A stretch of 64,000 nt of DNA from Paragordius varius (lineage: Eukaryota; Nematomorpha), in contig OZ176054.1 of assembly GCA_964247055.1 (NCBI GenBank), positions 1,860,001 through 1,924,000 of the forward strand, given 5' to 3'. Of the stretch, positions 29,247 to 41,735 are shown piece after piece; position 1 is the first letter of the stretch, and every line of letters starts with the position of its first letter. The notes beneath the pieces were generated by a model. It worked only from the letters and a program-made list of their open reading frames with translations. It made no database searches and was not told the origin of the DNA. The position numbers and the translations under genes were made by a program.

Positions 29247-31165
29247 ATTTAACCTATCATCCGTATAATTACTTTTTTAAAAGTCCCCGAAAATTAATTT
29301 TTGTAAACGCCAAGTTTTGAGATTATCTGAAATCAATATAGTTTTCGGTTCCCAGTATAGAAGCAGAAAGGAATGCGCTTTTTTATATTAGCAGCGTGCA
29401 TGGATCAACCCTCTGTGTTAAATGTGCCACTTAAACCAAGTATCCGAAAAACTTGAGACTATGGCCTATCTGTGGTTTAAAAAGCTGGACAAAAATGATA
29501 CCTTTATGCCGGGAATAACTAAAACCATCATTATATCTCTATTAGATACGCCATCATATAAACAACATGTCTTTAAAGCAAATTTTAGGATAAGATATGA
29601 GCATATTATACAGTGAGAATTTTAATGGTGGTTAGGGCGATTCGGAACACAATATAGTGCATGGAAAAAACAACAAAATGTTGAAAACAAATTTATTTCC
29701 TCTCTTTTTTCCATACCATACACTACTGTTTTGCTAAGCCCAACTATGTGAAATAAGCTACCATTAAAATGTTGCATACTGTATTATATTAGTTATGGTT
29801 TTAGAATTTCACTTTATAGCAAAAATTTATTCCAGCGCTTTTATAACCTCTTAGAACACCACCCTCTATAAACGGTGCCACCTTATGAAAAGAACGTGGC
29901 CGCCAACAACTTGTTTTGAAATGAAAACTCAATTTTCAGATTAATTCTCCCCGTTTGAGGGCAAAATAGCTGTGGAATACTTTTTCTAGCGTCTTGTCCC
30001 ACCCATTGTTAAATGGGGAGCTAAAGAAATTGAGTTTAATGAAGGAATTTTTGGGTAATAATTCAATTTTGGCCTCATACTTTTTAATTTGCTGATCATG
30101 GCGGCATTTTTTGAATAAGCCGCTGTTTAGTTTAAGGTATATTACAAAACAAACTCCCCAAAAATATTTTTTACACCAACATTTAATATAAGGTATAAAA
30201 TACATAAATTGGCCCTCTGTAATTCTTAGTAAATGTTAAAATAGAGCCTTTTATTAATTGACTCCTGGATAAATGTCTACCCTATCCAAATAGGCCTCTC
30301 TACATAAGTGACTAATAAACGTAAATGCTTGGTTATATTCAGATAAGGCAGCACCATACTTTTTTTCCTAATAGGCTGATCAAGCTGACAGATATTTTTG
30401 GAATTAGAGTATGTTTAGCCCCATCTCCTGTCAAATCACACCTTTTTCCAAAAAATATTAAATTAAGCATAAAAATTGTGGATATTTTACAATATCGTCC
30501 TACTTAAGATATGATTTTTTTTTCAAAATGCTTATACCCTTCTATATTTAAAATCCGAAAATTTATTTAAATCAGGGCTTCCCAACACAAATGGCTTCAC
30601 GGGCCGATTTTTACTATAAATATTTTATTAGATTTCAAACTATCTAAGAATATAAAAAATACGATTAACTTCTTTTTATTTCAATTTTTGTTTTGTTACC
30701 AAGATTTGGAAAAACTTGTATAAACTTGTTGATAAATAAATTTTAGACATGATTTTCTCGGTATTAAACAGCTGCCACTTTATAATCAAAATCTTAGTTC
30801 TGACATATTTTAAATGAATTAAGAAAATGTAGGATTTATATGTTAAAATTACCGAAAATTGAGTTAGATTCTGTAATTTTTTGAACAAAAATACACAATC
30901 TCAATCGTACTATACCTAGCTAAAATATAAATTTATTTGAATATGTGATCAAATAGTTAATATAATTAACTAAATATAATTTTTACAATATTGCCATAAT
31001 TATATTTGCAGTATCTTCTTTGCGTAATTATTATAAATAGGTTGGATAATTTTCAATCAAGAATAAATGGAAATCTAAAAATATGATATATTAAAATGAA
31101 AATGTAAGATTCAAATAAATTATATAGTTTATATTTAACCTTTGTTGCCGTTAAAATAAAGTAGA
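29247..31165. other. Intergenic stretch with MITE fragments
   Basis: Contains a small inverted-repeat element at 29646-29734 and one end of a GGCCCGCG-family hAT MITE at 30573 (CAGGGCTTCCCAACACAAAT), whose far end I could not place. Short open frames at 29422-29616 (+) and 30205-29936 (-) match nothing I know. Confidence 0.45.
29646..29734. mobile_element. Small palindromic MITE, copy 1
   Basis: The arms ACACAATATAGTGCATGG and CCATACACTACTGTTTTGC are inverted relatives, with ACAACAAAATGTTGAAAAC inside. A related copy lies at 51205-51283. Confidence 0.5.
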
Positions 31166-34100
31166 TTATTTAATCAAATGATCATCCCATTTGGCTTTTT
31201 CATAATCTATGATAGTGGAATCCCATAGGTCATATAATTGTTGTGGGTTTTCATTCCATACCTGTAATTAAAAATTACAGAAATATCTTGCTTGTTATAA
31301 GAGTAAATTATAATTTAATTTTTGATTTATATTGTTTCAGTGACATATAATATCAGCTTTTTAGAATGAATATTTTAACTTTTATTTGATAAAGGAATTC
31401 AAAAACAAGATTGCTAACTTTATCTAAAACATCCCAGCCACGTTTGGCAGACGATAACAAATATTCATTTCCTGGATCAAGCGAATAAGTATATTCACCC
31501 ATCGTGAGGGATTGACATAGTCGGGCACAGACGCAAAGCTAAAAAAATAGCAATTTAGATAAACAAATACTATATATAAGATAAAGAATTGTTTCTACCT
31601 TTAAAAAATCAAAGGTAGTTTATGGTGTTAATCAGTCATCACCACAAATTTATATATAGAGTAAAAACAAAATAGAGACATCCGTTCAAGTTGGTGTATA
31701 ATATTGCAATAGAAATTACTGAAAACATTAAGTTTTTGATTATCACTCTTTTTATATAAAAATTAATGTGGGATTAACAAATGTTTAACGGTTTTACTGG
31801 CTTTAAGAGGCCGTCATAAACATATCAAGGAAAGCAATCATGACCAGTCTCAGACCCACTCTAATAATTAAATTTTTATCTTTAATGACTTTAATTATAT
31901 CAAAAACGAGAATTGATTAGGTTAACATATCTTAGCAATCTTGCTGCATTCATTTTTATGATAATACATCAATCTTCGGTTCGTAGTTAGAAAAGTCTTT
32001 TATTTAATCAATGAATTCATAAATAACCAACATTTTAAGGGCACTCAAAATTATATGATGTTACATATAAGGAGGTGTGATAAAAACCTGAATGCACAAA
32101 ATCTCTTGTGGTGATAGCTCCATGTATTGCAAATATCCAGCAAGGACATGGCCTCCACACTCTAATACATTGGCTTCATCGACTTTAATCATCATGTATG
32201 TTATGCAAAGCGATATTTCAAACACATAATAGGAAATGTGTAAATCACCAAAATCGATAACCCCATATATGTTGTAAGAATCCGAATTCCGGGTACCATT
32301 CTTATTCTCCCTATCAGCCTTATTTACAATTATGTTGTGTTCATTAAAGTCGCCATGGATGACACCTAATTACATATATATATATTATATATATATATAT
32401 ATATATTATGGGTATAATATGAAAAAATTATATACTTCAATTATATACCATTTACACCTCAAATTCATTCTAAATACGAATTATGTGTTTTGGGCGCTAA
32501 TCTAACTCATTCTTAAAATTAAATATTTTTTTATGGTATATTTTAACTTTTCTGTATTATTTTTAAACAAGTTTATTTAAAAAATAAAAAAAATGCTAAC
32601 TCTTGATTTCCAAAAACATGATAACTTTTTAAATCTTTAAGTTAAGATTTGAAATGTTTAAGGGTGAATTTGGGGTGTGTAAATATACATTGCATTTGCA
32701 ATATTAATAATTATTATAGGTCACTAACCTTTTTTGAAATCAGCCAATATGGGAATGATAGTGTTGGAAAATTTGGAAATGATTGAATTCGCAAGCTCTC
32801 TTCGTTTTTCATCTCTGATGGCATGACTAAATTCCGTTAATTTGGGGACACTTTCCAAACTCCATATAGTTTTATGGCCTTCGAGCCCCGGGTGATTAAA
32901 ATGCTATACATCAATTTAGCTATAATATATCTTTCAGTTATTTAGCGCTTGATAAAAAAACATTTTAAGTCATATTATTATTGGCGATGTACTTAAACAA
33001 ATCGATTATTTTAAGTATCCTATAAAAATAATAAATCAACTATTAAATTGCAGAGCAAATCAAGAGAGAGATGCTTTACTTGAAGTAAATTATCAATCCT
33101 GCCAATGTAAGCTCCTGCTTGATAACACAAATCCAACGAAACCGGTATGTTTCCCATGACTTCGCCCGCAATGAAATTAAACATTCGCACAAGATATTTC
33201 CCATATTCTGTATAATACATGTGTTCAAAAATATATGTTTGATTATACAAAATGTGTTTCATAGAATAGACTTTAAAAATAAAAATTAGAGTGGAAAAAT
33301 ACGATTTTTATCCTGTAAATCATCCTTTTCGATCGGTAAAGTTTCAATAGAAAACTCCTGTCCTTCCCGATTCAAAATAATGACGGGACAATTTACTCCA
33401 TGACTATGTAAGTATCGCATTGTGGCGTGTTGAGCTTCTACAGCAAGAGTAAAATAATAAAACTCGATTATAAATTTGACTAACGAAATTATTTCAATGT
33501 TAATCTCGATGCTTTTCGTACAACATAAAAAAGGCTATGAATCTTAAATACTAATTTATTTTAATTTTATAAAAACTATTTTGCAATTTTTAAATTTAGA
33601 ATCAAAATTGGTGGTTCATATTACCAATGGCATGCAAACACTTTAAAAATAGCAATTAAATTTTATCTCTAAAATTTTGTCCCAAATAAAAAGGATTATA
33701 TTGTTTTTTGGGGGGTTTGTTTATAAATGCGCTTTTTAATTAAATAAGGAATTCGAAAACAAAAGACTTTATAATTTCCGGTTTTATATAATTTAAACCG
33801 GTTCCGGACGCGAAATTGGATTCGGAATTTAAATTTTTGGTTTCGGTGTTGGTGAAATTTACAGATAACCTGTTATTTTGAAACAGTGCATAAATTTGAC
33901 ACAAACATTTTAACATGAAATGCATCGTATTTGAAAACAATCAAACTGATAAACCAATTTACGAAATTGAACCCGTTTTTGAGTTCAAAAGCTTACCGAA
34001 AAAAATAATGGGTTCACTCACACCTAATCACTCAAGTTAAAAAATTCTTTAAAAAATTACAACTCTTAAACAAATATCTTAAAACCTATATTATTAGTGA

Positions 34101-35228
34101 ATATAATTTATTTATACTGTGCCAAGACTGTAAAATGCTATTATGTAACCAATTAGATTGGTAAATGTAAAATATTTAGCGATAATTAATATCAATTATC
34201 AGGGATATATATATATGTAATAAAGAAACATTATTTTTATAAACTGGATAATCCGAATTAAATTTATTTTATATGTAAAAATTTATAAAAGTAACCGATA
34301 TAGGCAGGTTTTTGAGTGTCATGAGAATTTAGAATTTTGAAAACATAACCATCCGGTAAGATATCTCGAATATTTCGGTTATCAAGTATCGTGGAATTAT
34401 TGGAATCCAATCCTTTGGCTTTAATCAAATAATTTTTGTCATCATAACTGTTTAGTTCCTTTATTTTTCCAACCTATTTTACAATATGTATATTCTTTTA
34501 TGATATTTTTAACAAGCATCTAAATATGGAGTTTTCAACACGCAGCCCTTCGAAACATTATGTGCGGCCCGCGATTCAGAAATCCATAATTTGTAAAAAA
34601 ATGCTAATAAATCTTATTTTCTGAATAATTCCTTCCGATTAGCAAAAAACTATAAAAAAAATTATAAATTATAAATGCTCAATTGGAATTTTCGAGACGA
34701 AAATGCGGCCCGCGAAGCCATTTGTGTTGGACATACCTGATATAAATAAAAAAAAGACAAAAACATCAATTAAATATTTTCACCAAAGTTTAAGAAAATT
34801 TTGCCTAATTGTCAGGTCGGGCCAATTTGATAACGCTTTAACAAAGCAAATTAAGCAAAATAAAATAAATAATGTTTTTTCTGCCATTAAAATCTTTGTA
34901 ATCTCACCTTCATTCCATACTTTTCCCACACAACATTTTTGACCGTATCTAATTTCACGTAAGGTTTTATGATTTGACCCGCTTGTAGAGTTGTACCTCC
35001 CTCCGAACTATTCGACATTTCAATTTTATGCTTTTGATTTTCTGGACTTTTAAAGGTAGAATTATTTATATTTTCTTTATCTGGCGGTTGATGTGTTGTT
35101 TGATTATTTTTTTCAAGAAATTTGGGTTCGATTTCGGCTTTTACTAATGGTGATTGGTCTTTTAAAATCTCAGCGGCGTTGTGTAGGATAGTTTCGTCGT
35201 TTAAATCTAACAAATATTCTTGGACCAT
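31166..35228 (-). CDS. HYKK: Hydroxylysine kinase (APH-fold)
   Basis: Eight minus-strand exons: 35228-34908, 34473-34296, 33437-33303, 33270-33080, 32903-32729, 32365-32088, 31538-31419 and 31261-31166; all phases agree (497 residues; human HYKK has 373). HYKK phosphorylates 5-hydroxy-L-lysine with GTP in lysine breakdown. Seen: VGKIKELNSYDDKNYLI (P-loop region), YLVRMFNFIAGEVMGNIPVS, HFNHPGLEGHKTIWSLESVP, the catalytic loop VIHGDFNEHNIIV (Asp and Asn) and the metal-binding VIDFGDLHISYYVFE, then CGGHVLAGYLQYMELSPQE and LCQSLTMGEYTYSLDPGNEY. An N-terminal extension of about 85 residues (acidic, Asn/Lys-rich) precedes the conserved start. Intron 3 is only 32 nt. A 21-bp-array MITE and a hAT MITE sit in other introns. 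Confidence 0.93.
32444..32688. mobile_element. Intronic 21-bp-array MITE, copy E (short, decayed)
   Basis: TATACCATTTACACCTCAAATTCA on the left is cut to one unit; the right keeps AAGGGTGAATTTGG. The centre matches the family (GTGTTTTGGGCGCTAATC...). It takes up most of the 363-bp HYKK intron 32366-32728. Confidence 0.7.
33271..33302 (-). other. 32-nt intron in HYKK
   Basis: Minus-strand GTATTTTTCC...TTTTTAAAG, 32 nt, between KDDLQDKN and YSMKHILYNQ. Reading through gives a stop (TAA), while removal restores phase 1 to phase 1. It contains CTCTAAT, a possible branch site. Confidence 0.75.
34526..34739. mobile_element. hAT-type MITE (GGCCCGCG family) in HYKK intron 1
   Basis: Left end GGAGTTTTCAACACGCAGCC with TGTGCGGCCCGCG; right end GCGGCCCGCGAAGCCATT with GTGTTGGACATACCTG, its inverse. 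Flanks ATCTAAAT and ATATAAAT match at 7 of 8 bases. Confidence 0.75.
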
Positions 35229-37536
35229 CTATGGTCCATTGTAAAAATATTTATAAAAATTACCAAAATAAATTTATAAAATCTTACCAAAAATTATAAT
35301 TTTTATCTAAAAATATTGTTATAAGGCATCCAAATATTTAATTTTTTTATATACCTTGATAGAGTATTTCGTATGAAGAATTGGCTTTAACACAATTAGA
35401 TATCGTTATCGAATTAACTGAGGTGTAAGAATTTGTTTGAAGTATATTATAATATTAATGTGATAAAATACAATTGATTTTTTATAATATTAAATTATAC
35501 CGTATGTTGTATGTGTTTAATGTTTTGACGAAAGAAAAACCAAAAAATTCCTTAGGGCTTTTTTATAATATAAATGCGAAAACAGATAACAATAATTGAA
35601 TATTTGTATCAATATTGTTTGAAAAACATCAAGTTTTTACATGTTATTTGTTATTAATTACATAGTTATTGAGAAAATTAACACACTAATTCAAATTGTG
35701 ATGTTTAAATTTTTTTTCATAAAAACAATATTGTGAAGGTTTGAATATGGGATTGCAAAGATATTGTTTAAAAAAATAGTGTTAAAAACTTTTTCAAAAA
35801 TACTGTTTTTTAAATTCAAACTTCAAATTTTAACAAATGATACGACTAAAAAATGGCAAGAGCATGATAAAACAAAATACAAATTAGGATTTATATTATT
35901 CTCGATTCGGGGCGGTTTAAGCCGACGATGCGCTGATCATAACTTAAACTAAATGCTGTTTTTATTATTAAACCTAAATCTATTTATATGTTTAACGATG
36001 TTCATATTAATTTATAGATGTTCCTAATGATTATAATTATAAAAAATGTAATTTTTCTAACAAAAGGTTTCTTTATAATAGAATTTTCAATTTGTTTTCT
36101 ATAAGAATCGTGTTTTTGTCTGAAAATAATTTTACAAAATTACAATCTCCGAATTCTTTCAATCAAACTGGTAGCCTTCATGGTTTATCAGGTGCCGCGT
36201 TCTGTACGGTTTTTCCAAACCAAATCGCCCCGTTAAAAAAACACTATGTTTTTTTAAATATAATAGGGCAAATTATGTTTCAAATGTAATAAACATAATT
36301 TACGATTTTTCATATTGATTTCAATAAAGTATAATTGTGGATTGAACCTAAGAAATGTCTGTTAATTCTTAAGGTTTATCCAAAACGTGTTTCCCATTGT
36401 TATCGTTTTTTTATATTTTATTTCTAATAATATATCACATGTCTAACGTGTATTTGCTAATAAAGCTATTTTATTGTTCACGTTGGTTAAAAATCTTGCA
36501 AAGAGTGGTTTCCATATATACAACAGCCTTTTTAAAAAAGCCCACGTAAAAAATCCGGATAAACTTAAAACTCATATATTTTTGGCTCATTTTTTTTAAA
36601 TTTTTTTAGCCTAAAAGTAATTCTTTCAGACCTAATAAAGCTTAACACTTACCCTTAGCCGGAAAAATGCCAGTTTCTGGATTTGAATTAAGATATATCT
36701 TCTGATACATGCATAGTGAGTTGAAATTAAAGATTTTTTCGGAAATATCTTAAAGATTTCGTAAAATGCAATAGCCCAATGAAGGACAATTAGAATTTTC
36801 TTTTTTGTGCAACATGTTAACCGTTTGTTAACATCTACCAAATTTAAATTTTAATCAATGGGATATGAGTGGCCCAATTTTGGTGAGTGTAACCGGTCGC
36901 TCGAACACAAAGGTATGAGAATGAGTTTTAAATACCATTTATAAATATTAAGAGGTTTAATTACATTCAGAATCTATAAAAAAATATTATATTTATGAAG
37001 TTTTGCCCTTAAGTACAAATAATTTTGTGATCAACATTTAAAAAATTATAAAGAAAATGAAAAGTTACATACCTGATTACAATTTTAACAAAGAAAAGAA
37101 TATTTTCGGTATGAAGTGAATCGAATCGATAAGGTATTAATTTTTGAAATATGTTTATTTATTAATAAAATTTTCTTTGGTTAGCCTAACACATTTGTTA
37201 AACTTTATACATATTTACATTTTATGGGAAGAGGATTACATATGTTTTACAAATTAATATAATAAATGTTCATGTTGGAAAAATATTTAATTACACAGTT
37301 TTTGCATTTTGCACGTATAAATGTTCCAGAGAAGGCAGAGAGCGTTTTTACGCCATATACAGTAGCGTATGACATAAAACAATATTAGTCCATAAAAAAA
37401 TGTTTTTTTTAATAGACAAGGGGATATATTATAGATATGTGTAATAAACTAGGCTTGTTTTTTTTAAAAAAAACATTTTTTTATTCTTTTATGGACTAAT
37501 ATTGTTTTATGCCATACGCTACTGTACTTTAATATT

Positions 37537-37572
<36 letters not shown>

Positions 37573-38039
37573 CTAAGAGGTAAACTGTGTTTGTACTTAA
37601 GGTTTTTTAACATTGTAGATGTTACACATTATTATAAGAAGATTGAATTTTTCTTAAGCAAACAAATAAAAATCAATATGATACAATTTCCATTTCCACA
37701 TGAAATTCATATAAACCATATTACAAATATTAATGAATGCATATTGCAAATTTCGCAAAATGAGAGCGAGAGTTTTGTTAAAAAAGAATTAATTTATACT
37801 TAAAATAAGTTTTTTTTATAATAAAAAAAGAATCAGAAATGGTTCGATAACTACCTGCATTTAATGTATTTTTCTTTGAAAGGTTTAGCCATCGGCCTCA
37901 AGTATAATTTATACTATAATGAAATCTGTTTTATTTGGCTCCGGAATCTGTGGCAAAATATTTTAAATTAAAAATTACCATTTAATTTTTTGTATTAATT
38001 CCGAGTTTAGGTAGGTAATTCTTTAGCTTGAACTAAACC
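35229..38039. other. Gene-free stretch upstream of HYKK
   Basis: A+T-rich sequence with the MITE at 37358-37526 and a TA run. An open segment at 37614-37800 after an acceptor-like TTGTAG (frame DVTHYYKKIEFFLSK) could be an exon of an unseen gene, but I have no family match. Confidence 0.45.
37358..37526. mobile_element. Palindromic MITE, TA target
   Basis: A 169-bp near-hairpin: TACAGTAGCGTATGACATAA...GTCCATAAAAAAATG against CATTTTTTTATTCTTTTATG...GCCATACGCTACTGTA. The arms of about 50 bp have few mismatches, implying a fairly recent insertion. A TA target and TACAGT ends suggest the Tc1/mariner group. Confidence 0.85.
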
Positions 38040-39345
38040 CCTTGGTAATTAGAATAATTAGTTCTTCCACTTGTCCTCTTTCCTATGCTATTTCATTTAA
38101 ACTTATAAATCTACTATGTTTTTTTAGAGGTCCAGCCATCTTAACATTGGTCTTCATTTTTCCTTTCCCTTCAACTTAAAGGATCTCTTCCTTATGTAGC
38201 TATATACGTAAACTTTCTTTTAATTATAACTCCCATCTAGTTACTCTCAACATTTTATTTTTCTCTTATTGTTTCATTCTTAACCTTGTACCACCTTATA
38301 TTCAACATCTCCTCCAACACATTTCAAACGCTGAAATGCTTTTTTATCATAAAGCTTTTTGCAGCATAAGTCGCTACCGGATAACATGCATTTTTTATAA
38401 CTCTGACTTTAGTTTTCATAGGGATATCTTTACTCAATTTGTTCCCAGCTAACTTCCCTAATGCTATGCGGCAGTGGCGTAGCTAGAATCGGGGTAAGGG
38501 GAGCTGTTCCACCGGGCGACATAGTTAAATGGATTTTAAAAAATTTTAATTTTATTTCAAAAAATATGAATCTCAAAGATATGTTTAAATAATACATTAA
38601 AAAAACCCATTTATGAATGGTCATGATCAAGGTTTGAATTCAATTATTTTTTTAAAATGCAAGGGGTTGCATGGAGAAGAGGGGGCGTCATCACAGATTC
38701 ATGCACCGCGCGCCAGATGTGTCAGCTACGCCTCTGCTATGCGGCGTTTAATATCCAGCTTGGAGGAGCCGTTTATATTTTTTAGAGAGCCTAAGTATAT
38801 TCCTCTACTACTTTTACTGGGGTGTCGTCTGTAATAATCGGTTTATTTTTTATAAACTCATAATTTTTGATTCTTAGGATTGTTCACCATATATCTGCGA
38901 TCAGCGCCGTGTCATATGCGAATCTTAATCGTTCTACCCTTATCTTTAGGCTTTCAGTACCTTCATCTACTTCTCTCATGATGATTTCTGTACAAATGTT
39001 AAACAAGTATGATGAGAGGCAACATCCCTGTCTAACATTTTTCTGTATTGAAAATCATTGTTTCTATTTGACAAATAAAATGGCCTTTAGTTTTAACATT
39101 AAAAGTGATTTTTCCGATGTCCACACCTGATTTACTGTGGAAAAAAACGCGCTCATTAGCAGCGTTGGTTCCAGGTTCACAATTTTTAAAATATTAGTAT
39201 GGAACATACTTTGTTTCAAAATGAGAAATATTTCTAACCATTTCTTTTCTACTGTATTTTTTTCTGTTGTCCATAATTTAAGTTTTTCGTTATTAATATA
39301 TTTTTTAACTAATGATACTTCAGAAAAAAAGATGATTTTCTAGAT
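38040..39345 (-). mobile_element. LINE reverse-transcriptase fragment, degenerate
   Basis: The minus strand carries pieces of a non-LTR reverse transcriptase in several frames: FDYICISQKFP near 39340, CTEIIMREVDEG and LKIRVERLRFAYDTALIAD (the worn FADD box) near 38970-38880, the downstream YLGSLK and LDIKRRIALGKLAGNK, and the terminal VEGKGKMK...MAGPLKKHSRFISLNEIA tail near 38150. Many stops and frameshifts show an old, dead copy. A hAT MITE (38472-38736) is nested in it. Confidence 0.8.
38472..38736. mobile_element. hAT-type MITE nested in LINE, perfect target duplication
   Basis: Begins CAGTGGCGTAGCTAG and ends CAGCTACGCCTCTG (inverted), 265 bp, flanked on both sides by CTATGCGG (38464-38471 and 38737-38744). 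Removing it makes the LINE fragment continuous. A second family copy lies at 41736-41981. Confidence 0.92.
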
Positions 39346-39439
39346 TACTTTTTGGGAATTTTTGGGAGATGCAGATGTAATCAAATGATTTTTGAACATC
39401 GCACCGATTCTGGTTTTAATGTTATCCAATGAAAATGAC

Positions 39440-41727
39440 CAATTTCATTGAATTGCACCGTCCGGTCCCCCAAATCTTTACAGTTTGTATAAAACATTTT
39501 ATATGGTACAGGATATTTTGGCGATTTATTAAGCCTTGTTTTTCCAAATTATTTATTATGGTTAATGGTATAAAATTATTTTCTAACCTTTCTTGACATT
39601 GGAATTTTAGGTTGCTATCTTCGTTGGCTATTTCGATTGCCGAAATTTTGTCACCTTCTATCAATTTATTAACATTTTGAAAGAGAGAAGCTTGATTTTG
39701 TAGGAATTAACCATATTTTTGAAGAATCACTTTTAAAAAACTTTTCCAAAGTTGTAGGACATTTGTCATGTGATTAAAAATAGAATTTTAAAGGATCGTA
39801 CATTTTTAAAATTCTTTCAATAGCTGGCAGAAGAGCTAACCAACGAGTTTTAAAATATCTAATTTTTTGATATTGAACTTCTGCATTTTCACAGAATTCC
39901 TTAAGCATATAAAAATAGGAATAGATTTTAACAACTACATTTTCCACATCTACGGGTAACAAATCAGCAGCTCTTTGAATAGCGTTGTTATATGCGCTGC
40001 ACACCCAACGCCAATAATGTTTTGATAAAAATTATCTGCTAATTTATGAAAAATATTTTTTGTTCCTCTCCTTGCTTTTCCACCGAAGTTCGTATTGGTG
40101 TTGTCAGCGCAATATAATTTTGTCTTTTAAATTATTTTTTTCTAGAATATTCATTAGTAAAAATTATGTCTGAATTTTCACCGGGTAGCGAAATAAAATC
40201 TAAATCTTTAATGATTACTTCGGTTTCTGGATCAAAACATCTTATTAAAGTGAGTAATTTTGTCTTGTGATTTGATGCATCAGAGTATAGCGATATGAAA
40301 TTAATTTTCAGCAAATCTTTTTGTATTTCAAAACATGTGGCGAAAGGACATTGCATACAATGAGATCTAAAGGAATGATTGTGATTAACGGCCTGAAAAG
40401 ATAAAACGCCTTCGGCCAGCAAATTCTTTTCTTGCTCTCCAAAAGCAGTTTTTCGATAAAAATTGCTCATTTTTTAAGATGATGCCGCCATATCTAAACA
40501 TTTTTTATGGTTCTGTGTTTCCATATGCTTTGAAATATCATGCTTGCCGCCATGTGCTAGGGTGAATTTCCCCTCGCTTAATGAAGTAACAAATTCAATA
40601 TTCTTTTTTTTGATAAAAGGAAATTCTTTAATTAATTCGTTGAATTTATAACCTCTTTTTGCACTCATATTTTTAAACTAATATTTGTATTACCTTAATT
40701 TTTTGGAATAAACGTATAAGCTACCGATTTGTTGTATTAATTTGTCTTTTTGATAATGTTGGCAGGTAATATAACTAAAATATTAGCATAAAAAAATATT
40801 TTATTACCTTAATTTCTGGAGCAAACGTAAGCTACCGATTGGTATTAATTTGTCTTTCTATAATGTTGGCAGTAGGAGTAGGAAGCAAAGTCCATTATTA
40901 TATGATATAAATTCGAAAAAGTATATATTTTTAACACTTCGATTCAAATTGGGGTATCTAAATACCCCAGACTAAATTTGAGTTTGGATTTTAAAAAAAC
41001 TACTGAAGGAAACGGTCCCAAATTAAATATATGCTTCTCTCCTAATCAAAATTATATAAATATGCCAAAATAGTTAAATAAAATTTTGTTTTGAAAAAAA
41101 GGTTCCATGTCAAAATATTTCGACGCCATTTTTATTTTACAAAGTTTTTGCAAAATATCGTCTTCATTTAATTTAAAGGGTAAATTAAAGCTATTTTTTT
41201 TTATTTAAATTACATCTAACATTGATAGAAATAGAAAAAGCGGTTTATTTTGTATTATTTTGCAATTTTACCATTGCACTCATGTCACTTGACTAAATTT
41301 TTACCTTTCAGTTTTAGTTAAAAATAAGTAATATCAAGTATTTTTGAATAAAATTTTTTATATATTACAGTTTATTAATGTTATATAACTGCAAAATTTT
41401 GCCATGGTTTCGATTCCTCCCATATTTTTTAAAGAATTCGATTTTAAACAGGCCTGGGATATTTAAGTACCCCAATTTGAATCGAAGGACAAAATGAATG
41501 TGTTGTATCCAAGTGTTAATTGAATAAAAAACTAAAATTTAAAATTGAATAGGTTTTAAAGATTACTAATGATGAAAAATTAAAACGGATAAAAAAAAAT
41601 AAATTTTTTATAAAAAATTTAAATATATTTAAATTTTTTTTATATAATCGTGAAAAAGCGGGACATTTTAAAAACGTAGCGGGACGCGGGACAAAGTATG
41701 AAAAAGCGGGACGTCTGGTCACTCTAG
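39440..41727 (-). mobile_element. hAT transposon with BED-type finger, inactive; GGGAC-rich ends
   Basis: The right end is a clear hAT-type terminus read inward on the minus strand as CTAGAGTGACCAGACGTCCC, followed by repeated GTCCCGC. The left end is worn (CACCGTCCGGTCCCCC near 39456). Minus-strand transposase pieces run 40668-39422: FKLAHGGKHDISKH-type zinc finger (actual text FTLAHGGKHDISKHMETQNH), LISLYSDASNHKTKLLTLIRC-like core, CSAYNNAIQRAADLLP and FKTRWLALLPAIERIL. Several breaks make it non-functional. A 589-bp element is inserted at 40931-41519. Confidence 0.8.
40931..41519. repeat. Inverted-repeat element with TTAA-bounded ends
   Basis: Edges TTAACACTT and AAGTGTTAA are followed by TTCGATTCAAATTGGGGTA in inverted copies. 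The left arm lacks about 24 bp present in the right arm. TTAA at both borders recalls piggyBac-type targets. Related sequence, often reversed, lies at about 47217-47640, 54255-54840, 55145-55530 and 55590-55920. It is nested in the hAT element 39440-41727. Confidence 0.7.
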
Positions 41728-41735
41728 ATATTGGT

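Noticed and set aside
29936-30205. 89-residue minus-strand open frame (KKYEAKIELLP, GWDKTLEKVFHS)
   Set aside because: No recognised domain and no splice or neighbour support.
36856-36906. Possible exon (WDMSGPILVSVTGRSNTK before GTATGAG) recalling TRPM channels
   Set aside because: Only 18 residues, no acceptor in front and no neighbouring TRPM exon; likely chance.
37591-37803. 70-residue open frame (KKIEFFLSKQIKIN...)
   Set aside because: Has an acceptor-like start but no donor, family match or partner exons; kept only as a note in the gap entry.
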